From the NCBI GenBank assembly GCA_017303755.1, contig JAFLBS010000007.1, positions 28,470-92,469 of the forward strand: 64,000 bases of DNA, read 5' to 3'. This document shows, piece by piece, positions 7,852 to 15,577 of the stretch. The stretch's first letter is position 1. Each line of letters starts with the position of its first letter. The position numbers and the translations under genes were made by a program. The notes beneath the pieces were generated by a model, which made no database searches, was not told the DNA's origin, and was given only the letters and a program-made list of their open reading frames with translations. The stretch is from Flavobacteriales bacterium. Its GTDB lineage: Bacteria > Bacteroidota > Bacteroidia > Flavobacteriales > Flavobacteriaceae.

Positions 7852-8050
7852 AAGAGCAAAAGCTCCAATACCGAAATTTTTTAAAGTGCTTCGAAATGTT
7901 GGTTTGGCATTGGCCGCTGTTGGCGGAACTATTTTAGCAGCTCCAATTGCCTTACCAGTTGTAGTCATTACAATTGGTGGTTATTTGGCAGTTGCTGGCG
8001 GAGTTTTGTCGGCTGCAAGTCAGCTAACTACAACTGATGACAGCAAATAA
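7838..8050 (+). CDS. small holin-like membrane protein, 70 aa
   Basis: Seventy residues: a basic N-terminus (MSLIKRAKAPIPKFFKVLRN) followed by one long or two short Gly/Ala-rich transmembrane segments (LALAAVGGTILAAPIALP and VVVITIGGYLAVAGGVL) and a short polar tail. Size, charge and topology are like small holins or pore-forming peptides. It overlaps the lipoprotein gene by 14 bases and the next membrane protein by 14 bases, so the whole cassette is one operon. A lysis function is inferred from layout, not shown by homology. Confidence 0.6.
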   Translation: MSLIKRAKAPIPKFFKVLRNVGLALAAVGGTILAAPIALPVVVITIGGYLAVAGGVLSAASQLTTTDDSK

Positions 8051-8213
8051 TCCCACATTGATGGGAACTGCTGGAGGTACGTTTTTAAGTATTGTTCCTA
8101 ATCTTACTTCTGATGATATAGCAAAAACGGTTGTCTTGGCTACTGTTGGAGCAATTGTCAGTTTTACGATTTCATTACTGCTTAAAAGCATAAATAAGAA
8201 GCACAAAAAATAA
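8037..8213 (+). CDS. small membrane protein, 58 aa, holin-like
   Basis: A 58-residue frame starting inside the end of the preceding gene. It has a polar N-terminus (MTANNPTLMGTAGGT), a loop, and one transmembrane helix (VVLATVGAIVSFTISLLL), ending in a basic tail (KSINKKHKK). The tight overlap, shared strand and following terminator support expression. One-helix proteins with a basic C-terminus next to a two-helix partner are seen in phage lysis modules, which gives a possible role only. Confidence 0.6.
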   Translation: MTANNPTLMGTAGGTFLSIVPNLTSDDIAKTVVLATVGAIVSFTISLLLKSINKKHKK

Positions 8214-8250
8214 TGTTTAACTCTAGTTGTGGTGACCTTTGGGTTAAACA

Positions 8251-8288
8251 AATGAAAGCCCAAACCTGATGGAATGGGCTTTTTCATT
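8251..8288 (+). terminator. intrinsic terminator of the phage-like cassette
   Basis: Inverted repeat AATGAAAGCCCA / TGGGCTTTTTCATT with a 12-base loop and a T run, 38 bases after the last small membrane protein gene. A second short inverted repeat (TGTTTAAC / GTTAAACA, 8214-8250) precedes it. Confidence 0.75.
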
Positions 8289-8303
8289 TAAAAAATAACT
8301 TGT

Positions 8304-8810
8304 ATGATACAAAATAAAATAGATTATATAAAAAGAGGTGCTTTTGATGAATTATATACGCCTAAAGAAGCTGTAGAATGTATTCTTCCTTATATTCCAG
8401 ATGGGGTTAAAATAATTTGGGAATGTACCGCAATTGAGAATAGCGAAATTGTCAATGTTCTAAAAGCTAATGGATTTGAAGTGATAAAATCACACTTGAA
8501 AGATGGCTTAGATTTTTTTGAGTATGAACCTCAACAGTATGATTTGATTATTACAAATCCTCCTTATTCTTTGAAAGATCAATTCTTGAAACGCGCTTTT
8601 GAATTGGATAAACCTTTTATGATGCTGTTGCCTATAACAACATTAGAAGGTAAAAAGCGAAGCGAAATGTTCCAAAAAAACAGAGTTCAAGTTTTGATAC
8701 CAAGTAAGCGATTTAATTTTATCAAAGAAAAAAAAGGAAGTTGGTTTCAAACATCCTGGTTTACATGGAAACTTCATTTAAAGAATGACTTAAATTTTAT
8801 TAATCTCTAG
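8304..8810 (+). CDS. phage-type N6-adenine methyltransferase-like protein, degenerate SAM motif
   Basis: A 168-residue protein with the amino-methyltransferase motif IV NPPYS (DLIITNPPYSLKDQFLKRAF, about residues 82-101) and the overall order of small phage adenine methylases. Family members normally have a glycine-rich SAM motif near WE.(C/A).G.G; here the segment reads IIWECTAIENSEIVNVL, with both glycines replaced. The catalytic loop is intact but the cofactor site is changed, so activity is doubtful. It is a separate unit between two terminators. Confidence 0.65.
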   Translation: MIQNKIDYIKRGAFDELYTPKEAVECILPYIPDGVKIIWECTAIENSEIVNVLKANGFEVIKSHLKDGLDFFEYEPQQYDLIITNPPYSLKDQFLKRAFELDKPFMMLLPITTLEGKKRSEMFQKNRVQVLIPSKRFNFIKEKKGSWFQTSWFTWKLHLKNDLNFINL

Positions 8811-8813
8811 TTA

Positions 8814-8843
8814 AAATGCCTAGTCAATGTTGACTAGGCATTT
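8814..8843 (+). terminator. strong bidirectional terminator between convergent genes
   Basis: A perfect 14-bp palindrome (AAATGCCTAGTCAA / TTGACTAGGCATTT) with a very short loop, flanked by A and T runs. It lies between the end of the methyltransferase-like gene (8810) and the convergent gene ending at 8848. Confidence 0.85.
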
Positions 8844-8847
8844 CTTT

Positions 8848-9054
8848 TTAAACCTCTTCAAACAAGTTTAGTGTAACTTCTAATACCACAACTTCTGAAT
8901 TAAAATTGTAGAGTTCTTGCCATTTGGCACAATCGATTGCTTTGGCTCTGGTGTCGAATATCCCAAAACATACTCTTGATGCTTTGGATTTCCATTTGTC
9001 TGTTTGGTACAAAATAAATAGTTTCATGATTATCGATTTAAAATAAGACTTCAT
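8848..9054 (-). CDS. small conserved hypothetical protein, 59-68 aa
   Basis: The frame from 9054 overlaps the upstream stop as ATGA. An internal ATG at 9027 (MKLFILYQTDKWKSKASR) gives a 59-residue version that looks more like a natural N-terminus. The sequence (VCFGIFDTRAKAIDCAKWQEL...VVVLEVTLNLFEEV) suggests a small alpha/beta protein. It is coupled to the DUF6943 gene, a pair I associate with conjugative elements of Bacteroidota. No function known. Confidence 0.6.
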   Translation of the reverse strand: MKSYFKSIIMKLFILYQTDKWKSKASRVCFGIFDTRAKAIDCAKWQELYNFNSEVVVLEVTLNLFEEV

Positions 9055-9473
9055 TTTTTATGATAGCGATGCAGAATTACTCGCTTCAAATCGTTGATAA
9101 GGTTGATATTTTGATGAAATTGTTTTTCCTTGAGTTCCAAAAGGCGAAGTGTTTCAACATCTTTTTTATGTTGTTCAAAATCTTGTAGCATTTCCTCGGC
9201 TTTCGCTGAAAATTCTCTGATGAAATCACCCATTCTTAGAAACGGAATAACCGATCCACAAAGGTTTCTGTGCCAAAATTTGGACTGCCAAAGACTGTAA
9301 GTTATCCAAAAGATATTTTCGCAATCTTCTTCGTTTTGAAAAATCACGACAAAGCTGTTAGTAAATGGTGTTTTTTGTGGCTTTCCGCTGTTCAGTCCTT
9401 TGTTGAGTATGAATAAGCATGGTCTGGCGTAAACAGTATCTTTTCGGTGCGTTTTGATAATGAAATTTGGCAT
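9051..9473 (-). CDS. DUF6943 family protein
   Basis: About 140 residues when started at the ATG at 9473 (MPNFIIKTHRKDTVYARPC); a longer frame to 9518 has an unlikely N-terminus. The VFVLNKGLNSGKPQK-like segment, the FWITYSLWQSKFWH region with several Trp, and LCGSVIPFLR match my recollection of DUF6943, a family of unknown function found in mobile elements of Bacteroidota. The C-terminal half is helical and probably coiled coil (residues 95-135). Its stop overlaps the next small gene by ATGA. Confidence 0.65.
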   Translation of the reverse strand: MPNFIIKTHRKDTVYARPCLFILNKGLNSGKPQKTPFTNSFVVIFQNEEDCENIFWITYSLWQSKFWHRNLCGSVIPFLRMGDFIREFSAKAEEMLQDFEQHKKDVETLRLLELKEKQFHQNINLINDLKRVILHRYHKK

Positions 9474-9529
9474 ACTTTTGGTTTTTAAGATGATGTGCCT
9501 CGCTACCACAAGCCACACATAAAATTTTT

Positions 9530-9765
9530 AAAAGAAAAAAAGAAAAAAAAGAAAGTCGTCCTTCAAGTGGAGGTTTCAAGAAAAACAAGTTTTTTAGAAA
9601 AAATACTACCCGATACATCATCGGAAAAGTGGAGGTGAAGTCGGAAATAAATGTTGTTGCGAACCGTTTTGGGTGGAGATTTTTTCTAAAACCCGAAGGG
9701 CTTGAACTTGTTTTTCTTGAAACCGGAACTTAACTTTACTTTCTTTTATTTATTTTTTTATTTTT
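9530..9765. repeat. long imperfect palindrome upstream of DUF6943
   Basis: The core is a perfect 20-bp inverted repeat (9572-9591 with 9705-9724), extended inward by a 13-bp A/T segment (9591-9603 with 9679-9691) and outward by purine-rich and pyrimidine-rich stretches that continue the pairing. Folded, it would be a hairpin of more than 200 bases. It precedes the hairpin chain at 9785-10800 and may belong to the same structure. No gene is evident in it. Confidence 0.7.
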
Positions 9766-10003
9766 CCTCGAAAGCCAAAATGTTCCATTGAAAACTGATT
9801 TTTAAATGTTCTTAAGAAAGGTAAATGTTCTCGGAAAGGGTATAAATTTTCAAAACAGAAAAAAGAAATAAAATTCCATACCAATTATTTTTTTGTTTTG
9901 AAAATTTATACTCTTTCGTTTGAAGTTTTTATTGTTTTTAATGGTCAAACGTAATGGTCTTTTTTCTTGGAATTGTACTTAGTGACCATTTCTTACTATT
10001 TGA

Positions 10004-10110
10004 TTTTTTTGGGTATAGAAAATGGTTTTTACCATAGGCAAATCGATTTAACATAAACTATTTTCTATACTCAAAAAAACAATGCAACTACTTACCTAGT
10101 GCGATGAGGC
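10004..10110 (+). repeat. paralogous hairpin unit, copy 1
   Basis: A hairpin (H2) with loop motif ACCATAGGCAAA and a 3' tail CAATGCAACTACTTACCTA. It matches copy 2 at 10312-10425 in stem, loop (ACCAAAGGCAAA) and tail (GCAACGAAAACACTACCTA), with stem differences that preserve pairing. Confidence 0.7.
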
Positions 10111-10311
10111 AGTAGCGCAGGCAAGTGTATCTTGTTTTATTTGCTACTGTAGAGGTTGTGATTGTTTTTATGATAGCTTGATGCTACCGTAAAAGTGAAT
10201 TGTAATTCGGAATAAGAGATTGGTTCTTTTGAAATGATATAGCATTAAGCTATCGTGAAAACAATGATTGTGGATGTTCTGGCAAATGAAACAAGATACT
10301 CTTGCTGGCAT

Positions 10312-10425
10312 TTTTGGTTTTGTGGGTAAAGAAAATGACTTTAACCAAAGGCAAAATAGTATAACTAAGTCATTTTCTTTACTCACAAAAGCAACGAAAA
10401 CACTACCTATTTAATCGCAAAGTTG
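10312..10425 (+). repeat. paralogous hairpin unit, copy 2
   Basis: Second copy of the unit at 10004-10110. Positions 10329/10379, 10338/10370 and 10339/10369 are A-T, A-T and C-G here against T-A, G-C and T-A in copy 1. Confidence 0.7.
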
Positions 10426-11014
10426 ATAAAGACAGTTATAGAGAACGTTCATAAAAGCAATGGTGACCGAAAATATCCTATGAAATAGCAAATGTTCTCT
10501 AAGACAGTGGAGAAGGACGGTATTTTTTGTAGCACACCTTAGTTGAATATATCAAACCAATGTTCTAGCTACAAAAAATGTTGTCCTGGAGCCACTGGCA
10601 AGCGCGTTGGCTGTGCGGCTGTTTTACATAGTTGATATTATAGCTTCATTGCAAAAACCAAAAAAACAATAACAACGCTTTGTGATGAACTATAATACTC
10701 AATTATGTAACACAGCTAGGGGAAAAAAATTACTGGTGCAAGTCACGAAGTGTACGTGTTTTTTCTAAAAACTGTGCCAGTAATTTTTTTTGGAGCGTTG
10801 GCTAAGGAGTGGCAACTGAAAACCTAAAACGTCAATTTACCACTAAACGAAAAAGTACGTTCTCGTTATTTATAAATGAAATTAGTGAAATGAAGCAAAC
10901 AAAGAATTGATGCTAGGAATACTTGGACTAGGAGCAATTTTTGTGCAGCTGAATGAGATAATGGTAAAAAATGATTGCTGATTTATAAAACATTTTCTCT
11001 AAGTAATACTTATT

Positions 11015-11629
11015 TTATATTTTTTTAAAACCACAAAACTGAAAATTTTGTATTGTATCAAATGGTGTAGTATGATTTTCTGTAAAACATTTTACAGCTT
11101 CAAAATTTTCACTAAAAGTATGTTTCATAGTATTTTCAGAATATTGTTTTATTTCTAAACCACTGCATTTGAGTGGACCGTTTTCTGAAAAAGTTCCCAA
11201 TAGAAAATTTCCATTTTCAGTTATAGAATTATTAACTAAAGTAACATATTTATCAATATTTTCTTGTTCTGTCAAAAAATGAAAAACAGCTCTATCGTGC
11301 CAAAAATCAAATTTAATATCTGTACTGAATTGCGTAATGTCGGAAACAATCCAATGCACTTTATTTGCTTTTTCTCCTAATCGTTTTTTTGCTCTTTCTA
11401 AAGCAAATTCAGAGATATCTAAAACCCAAATATTTTTATATCCATTTTCTAATAAAGCATCCACTAAATTGCTGTCGCCACCACCAACATCAATTATATT
11501 GGCGTCTATAGATAGGTTCAGATTTTCTAAATAATCTATTGATGTTTTTGGATATTTTTGTGTCCAACTTACTTCGCTAGGATTTTTAGTTGCAAAAACA
11601 TTTTCCCAATGTGATTTATTATTTCCCAT
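11015..11629 (-). CDS. class I SAM-dependent methyltransferase
   Basis: A 204-residue methyltransferase with N-terminal HWENVFATKNPSEVSWTQ, motif I NIIDVGGGDSNLVDALL (about residues 40-56), the acidic loop WVLDISEFAL, and WHDRAVFHFL in the motif IV region. The HW..vf..k....vSW start recurs in small methyltransferases in metal-resistance and tellurite islands. It is the last gene of the long minus-strand metal block, 48 bases after the multicopper oxidase gene. Thiol or metal-conjugate methylation is possible; no substrate is visible. Confidence 0.8.
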   Translation of the reverse strand: MGNNKSHWENVFATKNPSEVSWTQKYPKTSIDYLENLNLSIDANIIDVGGGDSNLVDALLENGYKNIWVLDISEFALERAKKRLGEKANKVHWIVSDITQFSTDIKFDFWHDRAVFHFLTEQENIDKYVTLVNNSITENGNFLLGTFSENGPLKCSGLEIKQYSENTMKHTFSENFEAVKCFTENHTTPFDTIQNFQFCGFKKI

Positions 11630-11677
11630 TATTACTATTTTTCACAAAGATAATGATTAATGAAAGTTTTTCTATTT

Positions 11678-13948
11678 TTAGTAATTCAAATTCAATCCAA
11701 ATCCAAATCCCATATCACTATCGTAATGCGTTCTTAGACTTACATTTCTTTTTAAAATATAACGAGCATCGAGCATGAATTCTGTATCTGTATTAACCAT
11801 AAAACCCATTCTTAATCGTTTAGAAATTGGAATGTCTTCACGCATTAATTGTAATCTTACGTTTCCATCTTGAAAAACTTCGGCTTGTGCAATTACTAAC
11901 ATTGGTAGTGTGTAATTAACTCCTGCACTTAAAACGGCTCTTTTATCTTTGGTGTTTTCTTGTCCAAAAATATTTTTTTCGATTTCTCCGTTCATTTTTC
12001 TGTAACGCCAATCGAAACCAATGAAAGGCATTAACCACTGCATTTTTCCTATGTATCTTCCTAAGTGGAATTCTGCTTCATAGCCGTGCATATCATTATA
12101 CCCTAATCGCCATTCTGCTCCTAAACTCCATCGTGTATTTTGGATCATTGCCATTCCATCATTTCCATTGGTGGCAAAATCATTTTCAGCCATGATGTGA
12201 AAAGCTCTATCATCGGCAAATAATTTCCTTTGTGCTAATTTTGGATTTGGTATAAGTGGATTTGCAGCTTGATTTTCATACGTAAAAACTCTTCCCATTC
12301 CTGCCATCATGTGATATAAAATATGACAATGAAAAAACCAATCGCCTTCAACATTAGCATTAAATTCAATAACATTTGTTTCCATTGGCATCAAGTCCAT
12401 TACATTTTTTAAAGGCGCATAGTCTTCTTGGCCATTGATAATTCTAAAATCATGACCATGCAAGTGCATTGGATGACGCATCATGGAACCATTGTAAAGC
12501 GTAATTCTAATATTTTCTCCTTTTTTTATAAGTATTTTATCGGTTTCAGAAACTACTTTGTTGTCTAAACTCCAAACGTATCGGTTCATATTTCCAGTTA
12601 GCTCAAAACGAAGCTCTTTTACAGGCGCATCTTTGGGTAATGTTGTTTTATCTGTTGCTTTTAGCATAGCATAATTGAGCGTTGTAATAGTAGATAATGC
12701 ATTGGCATTGTACTGGTTTTGATTATGCTTGGAATGGTCATTATCCATTTTCATACTACCGCTATTCTCTTTGCTTTTTACGTTTGTTGCACCTGTTATT
12801 TCTGGGTACATTACTACATTCATATCCATTTGATTTAAAGACATACTCATTCCCATATCGTCTAAATCGCCGTTCATTTTCATCATTCCGTTCATCATTT
12901 TCATACCTTCAAAATATTTCAATTTTGGTAGTGGAGTAATTAATTGTTTGATACCATTTCCAATGTATAATGAAGTTGATTTAGTTCTATCTTCCGGAGT
13001 TGCTAAAAATTCGTAGGAAGTATTATCGGCTGGAATTGTAACTATAACATCATAGGTTTCTGATACCGCAATTAATAATCGATCTACTTCAACTGGTTCA
13101 ACATCGTTACCATCACTGGCAACTACAGTAATCTTTCCTCCAGCATAAGTTAGCCAAAAATAAGATGAAGCACCGCCATTAGCTATTCGCAATCGAACTT
13201 TATCACCGCCTTTGAATTGTGATAATTGATTTTCATTTTTACCATTAATAAGAAACTTTTCATAATACACATCGCTCACATCCATTGCGTTCATGCGCTT
13301 CCACTCGTTGGCAATTTTTGTTTTGAAATGACCTTGCTTTATAGCTTCTGCATAACTTTGGGTAGTACCTTTTTTGATGGCGAACCAATCGGTTGCATTG
13401 TGTAACATTCTATGAACGTTTTCTGGTTTTAAATCAGTCCATTCACTTAAAATAACTGGAACAGTTGGTAAATCATCAATTCCTTTTCGGAATGTTTTAT
13501 CATTTTGTTTTTTATTCATGATGAACATTCCATACATTCCGATTTGTTCTTGTAAGCCAGAATGACTATGATACCAATGTGTTCCGTTTTGTATGATTGG
13601 AAAAGTGTATTTATGAGTAGTACCAGGTTTGATTGGCATTTGTGTTAAATTAGGTACACCATCTTCTTTATTAGGCAAAAATAGTCCGTGCCAATGTAAA
13701 GAAGTGTCCTCATTTAATTCGTTGTGTACATAAACTTCAGCAATGTCTCCTTCAGTAAATGTCAACGTAGGCATAGGAATTTGACCATTAACAGCAATGG
13801 CTCTTTTTTCTTTTCCGGAATAATTTACAATAGTATCTCGAACGTATAAATCGTAGCGAACGATGTTTTGAGAAAATAGCGTTTGTGTAGCCAAAAGCAG
13901 TACTACTATCGGCAATATCTTTTTTGAAAGAATGTTTTGTATATCCAT
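11678..13948 (-). CDS. periplasmic multicopper oxidase fused to a CopB-like C-terminal domain
   Basis: A 756-residue exported protein (signal peptide about 1-27, ending TQTLFSQ). Copper ligands are complete: HWHG at 85-88, HWYHSHSG at 124-131, HPMHLHGHDF, and HCHILYHMMAGMG in the third cupredoxin domain. A Met-rich insert (GMKMMNGMMKMNGDLDDMGM region, about 345-385) is typical of CopA/PcoA/CueO-type cuprous oxidases. After about residue 570 follows a beta-rich domain with outer-membrane CopB/PcoB character (YNDMHGYEAEFHLGRY...YILKRNVSLRTHYDSDMG). Oxidase and barrel are thus in one chain, separate proteins in Pseudomonas cop and E. coli pco. Role: oxidation and sequestration of periplasmic copper. 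Confidence 0.88.
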   Translation of the reverse strand: MDIQNILSKKILPIVVLLLATQTLFSQNIVRYDLYVRDTIVNYSGKEKRAIAVNGQIPMPTLTFTEGDIAEVYVHNELNEDTSLHWHGLFLPNKEDGVPNLTQMPIKPGTTHKYTFPIIQNGTHWYHSHSGLQEQIGMYGMFIMNKKQNDKTFRKGIDDLPTVPVILSEWTDLKPENVHRMLHNATDWFAIKKGTTQSYAEAIKQGHFKTKIANEWKRMNAMDVSDVYYEKFLINGKNENQLSQFKGGDKVRLRIANGGASSYFWLTYAGGKITVVASDGNDVEPVEVDRLLIAVSETYDVIVTIPADNTSYEFLATPEDRTKSTSLYIGNGIKQLITPLPKLKYFEGMKMMNGMMKMNGDLDDMGMSMSLNQMDMNVVMYPEITGATNVKSKENSGSMKMDNDHSKHNQNQYNANALSTITTLNYAMLKATDKTTLPKDAPVKELRFELTGNMNRYVWSLDNKVVSETDKILIKKGENIRITLYNGSMMRHPMHLHGHDFRIINGQEDYAPLKNVMDLMPMETNVIEFNANVEGDWFFHCHILYHMMAGMGRVFTYENQAANPLIPNPKLAQRKLFADDRAFHIMAENDFATNGNDGMAMIQNTRWSLGAEWRLGYNDMHGYEAEFHLGRYIGKMQWLMPFIGFDWRYRKMNGEIEKNIFGQENTKDKRAVLSAGVNYTLPMLVIAQAEVFQDGNVRLQLMREDIPISKRLRMGFMVNTDTEFMLDARYILKRNVSLRTHYDSDMGFGFGLNLNY

Positions 13949-13984
13949 TTTAAAGGTGTTTTTTTTAATTTTGATTTTAAAATA

Positions 13985-14857
13985 TTATTTTTTTAACAGC
14001 AATTCCCAATCAATAATTTTATCATTCAATATTTCAATGTTTTTTTTCATTTTCTCTTTATCGGCTAATGTAATTGCTCTTTTTGCTGCTGCGATTGCAG
14101 TGGTATAATCCTTTAATTCGGATGCTATTTTTTGCGTTAGATTTGGATAATAGAAATTTTCAGGTTTTAATTTTTCTGCTTCTAAAAGCCATTCAATCGC
14201 TCGTTTAAAATCTCTATTGGTACTGTAATAATAATTAGCAGCCTGAAATAATAAAGTAGCATCCTGAGTTTTTCCTTTAATAATATGTTGGTCTATCAAT
14301 GCTACTATTGTATCGTCTTCTTTACTTTTAATTGGTATTTTGACCATAGTGTTTTCCCAAAATATTTTTAGAAATGCTTCTCCTTTGCTATTGATGTCAT
14401 TTAATTCAATTGTAAATGTTTCATAGAAGTTAGAGCTTTTTTCGACAGGAACTTTGAAACGCATCACATCCTTTTTTTCATCATAGCCGGTTTCGCCATG
14501 TAAAGTAGTATCTGTGTTGATAATTATAGTCCACTCATTGATTGAAGGAATTGTGAATATTGAGTAACTACCTGTTTTTAATACATTGTTGCCAAATGAA
14601 ATATCTTCGGAAGTAGTTATTACAGTACAATCACTTGCCCCTGTTCGCCAAAGTTTATCAAATGGTACTAACTCCCCAAATATTTTTCGTCCTCTGACTA
14701 AAGGTCTGCTATATGAAATTTTTATTTTTGCGCTACCCACTTCTTGCTCATACGATGCTGCAGGGCTAGCTGCAGTTACTCTAATTTGAACTTTGTCTTG
14801 TGCTGACAGTATTACAGATTGCAAAAGCATAAAGCTTAATAGGATGTTTTTTTTCAT
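13985..14857 (-). CDS. exported DUF2911 protein with TPR-like C-terminus
   Basis: 290 residues with a signal peptide (MKKNILLSFMLLQSVILSAQ). The DUF2911 domain (about 25-170) includes KISYSRPLVRGRKIFGELVPF, the DKLWRTGA segment and the GSYSIFTIPS.NEWTIIIN stretch. The C-terminal part (about 190-280) consists of helical TPR-like repeats (LLFQAANYYYSTNRDFKRAIEWL...). It precedes the multicopper oxidase gene by 36 bases and is probably cotranscribed with it. DUF2911 is a periplasmic family of unknown function common in Bacteroidota; its link to copper here is by context only. Confidence 0.8.
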   Translation of the reverse strand: MKKNILLSFMLLQSVILSAQDKVQIRVTAASPAASYEQEVGSAKIKISYSRPLVRGRKIFGELVPFDKLWRTGASDCTVITTSEDISFGNNVLKTGSYSIFTIPSINEWTIIINTDTTLHGETGYDEKKDVMRFKVPVEKSSNFYETFTIELNDINSKGEAFLKIFWENTMVKIPIKSKEDDTIVALIDQHIIKGKTQDATLLFQAANYYYSTNRDFKRAIEWLLEAEKLKPENFYYPNLTQKIASELKDYTTAIAAAKRAITLADKEKMKKNIEILNDKIIDWELLLKK

Positions 14858-14886
14858 TTATTTTAATTTTTAAATATGTTGGAATA

Positions 14887-14964
14887 TTAATCTAATTCTT
14901 TAAGCTTAGCTTTCATTTTGTTAGCTTCCGCATGCTGCCCTGTACTATTTTTAGCAGCACTTTT
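14887..14964 (-). pseudogene. possible remnant of a gene C-terminus
   Basis: On the minus strand, a frame ending with a stop at 14887 encodes KSAAKNSTGQHAEANKMKAK followed by LKELD. This looks like the natural helical end of a protein. It overlaps the end of the MerC-like gene in another frame and has no start of its own. It may be the stump of a gene that was replaced, or chance. Confidence 0.25.
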
Positions 14965-15559
14965 CACCTGATTGAATAGGTGGACATTTTACAGTGCCAT
15001 AGCTGCAATAAACACAACAATCACCTTGTTTAGGTTTCACTATTTTTTTACAGTTTTCGCATTCATAGAAGAATTGACAAGCATCAGTAGGCATCATTTC
15101 TTCTTTTTTGTGACCGCAATGTGGACATGTTATTTTTGATTTCAGTTCTACTGATTTACCGTTGTACATCGTGCAAGTATTACAGCCATAGTGAAGTTTG
15201 TTTCTATGATAATTGACTATTGTAGCGATAAGAAGCCCGAACATACCAGTATATAAAAAATAGGACTGATAATCATTATTACAAAAGTAATAGCTGTAAA
15301 AAATGATTATTGTACTTGGAATAGCTATCAACAAAGGATATAGGCATCTATGCAGGCGATAGGAAAGAAAAAAGCCAACTAAAGATAATAGGACCATCCC
15401 TTGAAAAATCCACATTGTCCAACCTCCAAAAAGTTCAAAACTACCTAAACCTAAAGCAGATGCTACAAATGCAAAAAGAGGGAAACAGCAAGGCGAAAGC
15501 AATGCTGTAAAGAACATCCCGATTGTTCCTAATTTATCTATGTTATTTTTTAGTTTCAT
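14951..15559 (-). CDS. MerC-like membrane protein fused to a GDCCVxC domain
   Basis: A 202-residue protein. The N-terminal half has four transmembrane helices and the MerC hallmark in helix 1 (LLSPCCFPLF, two adjacent Cys in the membrane). A Cys motif NTCTMYNG follows, then a C-terminal zinc-ribbon-like domain (CPHCGHKKEEMMPTDACQFF and YECENCKKIVKPKQGDCC, then VYCSYGTVKCPP), the GDCCVxC domain often found as a separate small protein in metal operons. MerC imports Hg(II) in mer operons, but no merA is present here, so copper or another soft metal is more likely. It lies 18 bases after copA. Confidence 0.82.
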   Translation of the reverse strand: MKLKNNIDKLGTIGMFFTALLSPCCFPLFAFVASALGLGSFELFGGWTMWIFQGMVLLSLVGFFLSYRLHRCLYPLLIAIPSTIIIFYSYYFCNNDYQSYFLYTGMFGLLIATIVNYHRNKLHYGCNTCTMYNGKSVELKSKITCPHCGHKKEEMMPTDACQFFYECENCKKIVKPKQGDCCVYCSYGTVKCPPIQSGEKCC

Positions 15560-15577
15560 TCGTGTTATCGTTAATTA

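Larger units (their letters stand above)
9785..10800 (+). ncRNA. candidate large structured RNA: chain of eight long hairpins
   Basis: No credible gene lies here. Eight consecutive inverted repeats are present: H1 9834-9856/9895-9917; H2 10004-10028/10055-10079; H3 10121-10186/10240-10305; H4 10318-10341/10367-10390; H5 10440-10449/10491-10500; H6 10505-10533/10568-10597; H7 10618-10648/10686-10716; H8 10723-10740/10773-10790. By hand count, 15 of the non-Watson-Crick stem pairs are G-T on the plus strand, 2 are other mismatches (internal loops aside), and none is A-C, so the plus strand is the folding one. H2 and H4 show three compensatory pair swaps. H8 ends in a T run like a terminator. 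A weak promoter-like TAACTTTA lies at 9731. 10801-11014 has only a doubtful 23-codon frame (10910-10981). No known RNA family recognised. Confidence 0.6.

Noticed and set aside
9358-9621. 87-codon frame on the minus strand
   Set aside because: It overlaps the DUF6943 gene in another frame and runs into the low-complexity palindrome; composition is not protein-like.
10168-10386. 72-codon frame on the minus strand
   Set aside because: It lies wholly inside hairpins H3 and H4; the open frame is better explained by the inverted repeats.
9785-10800. Integron attC array as an explanation of the hairpins
   Set aside because: The inverse-core GTTRRRY/RYYYAAC boxes are not present at the stem ends, there are no cassettes between hairpins and no integron integrase in the window.
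9785-10800. CRISPR array
   Set aside because: The repeated units are few, long, divergent and palindromic, without regular spacers or cas genes.
14951-15559. A mer (mercury) operon
   Set aside because: Only a MerC-like protein is present; merA, merR, merT and merP are absent and the context is copper.
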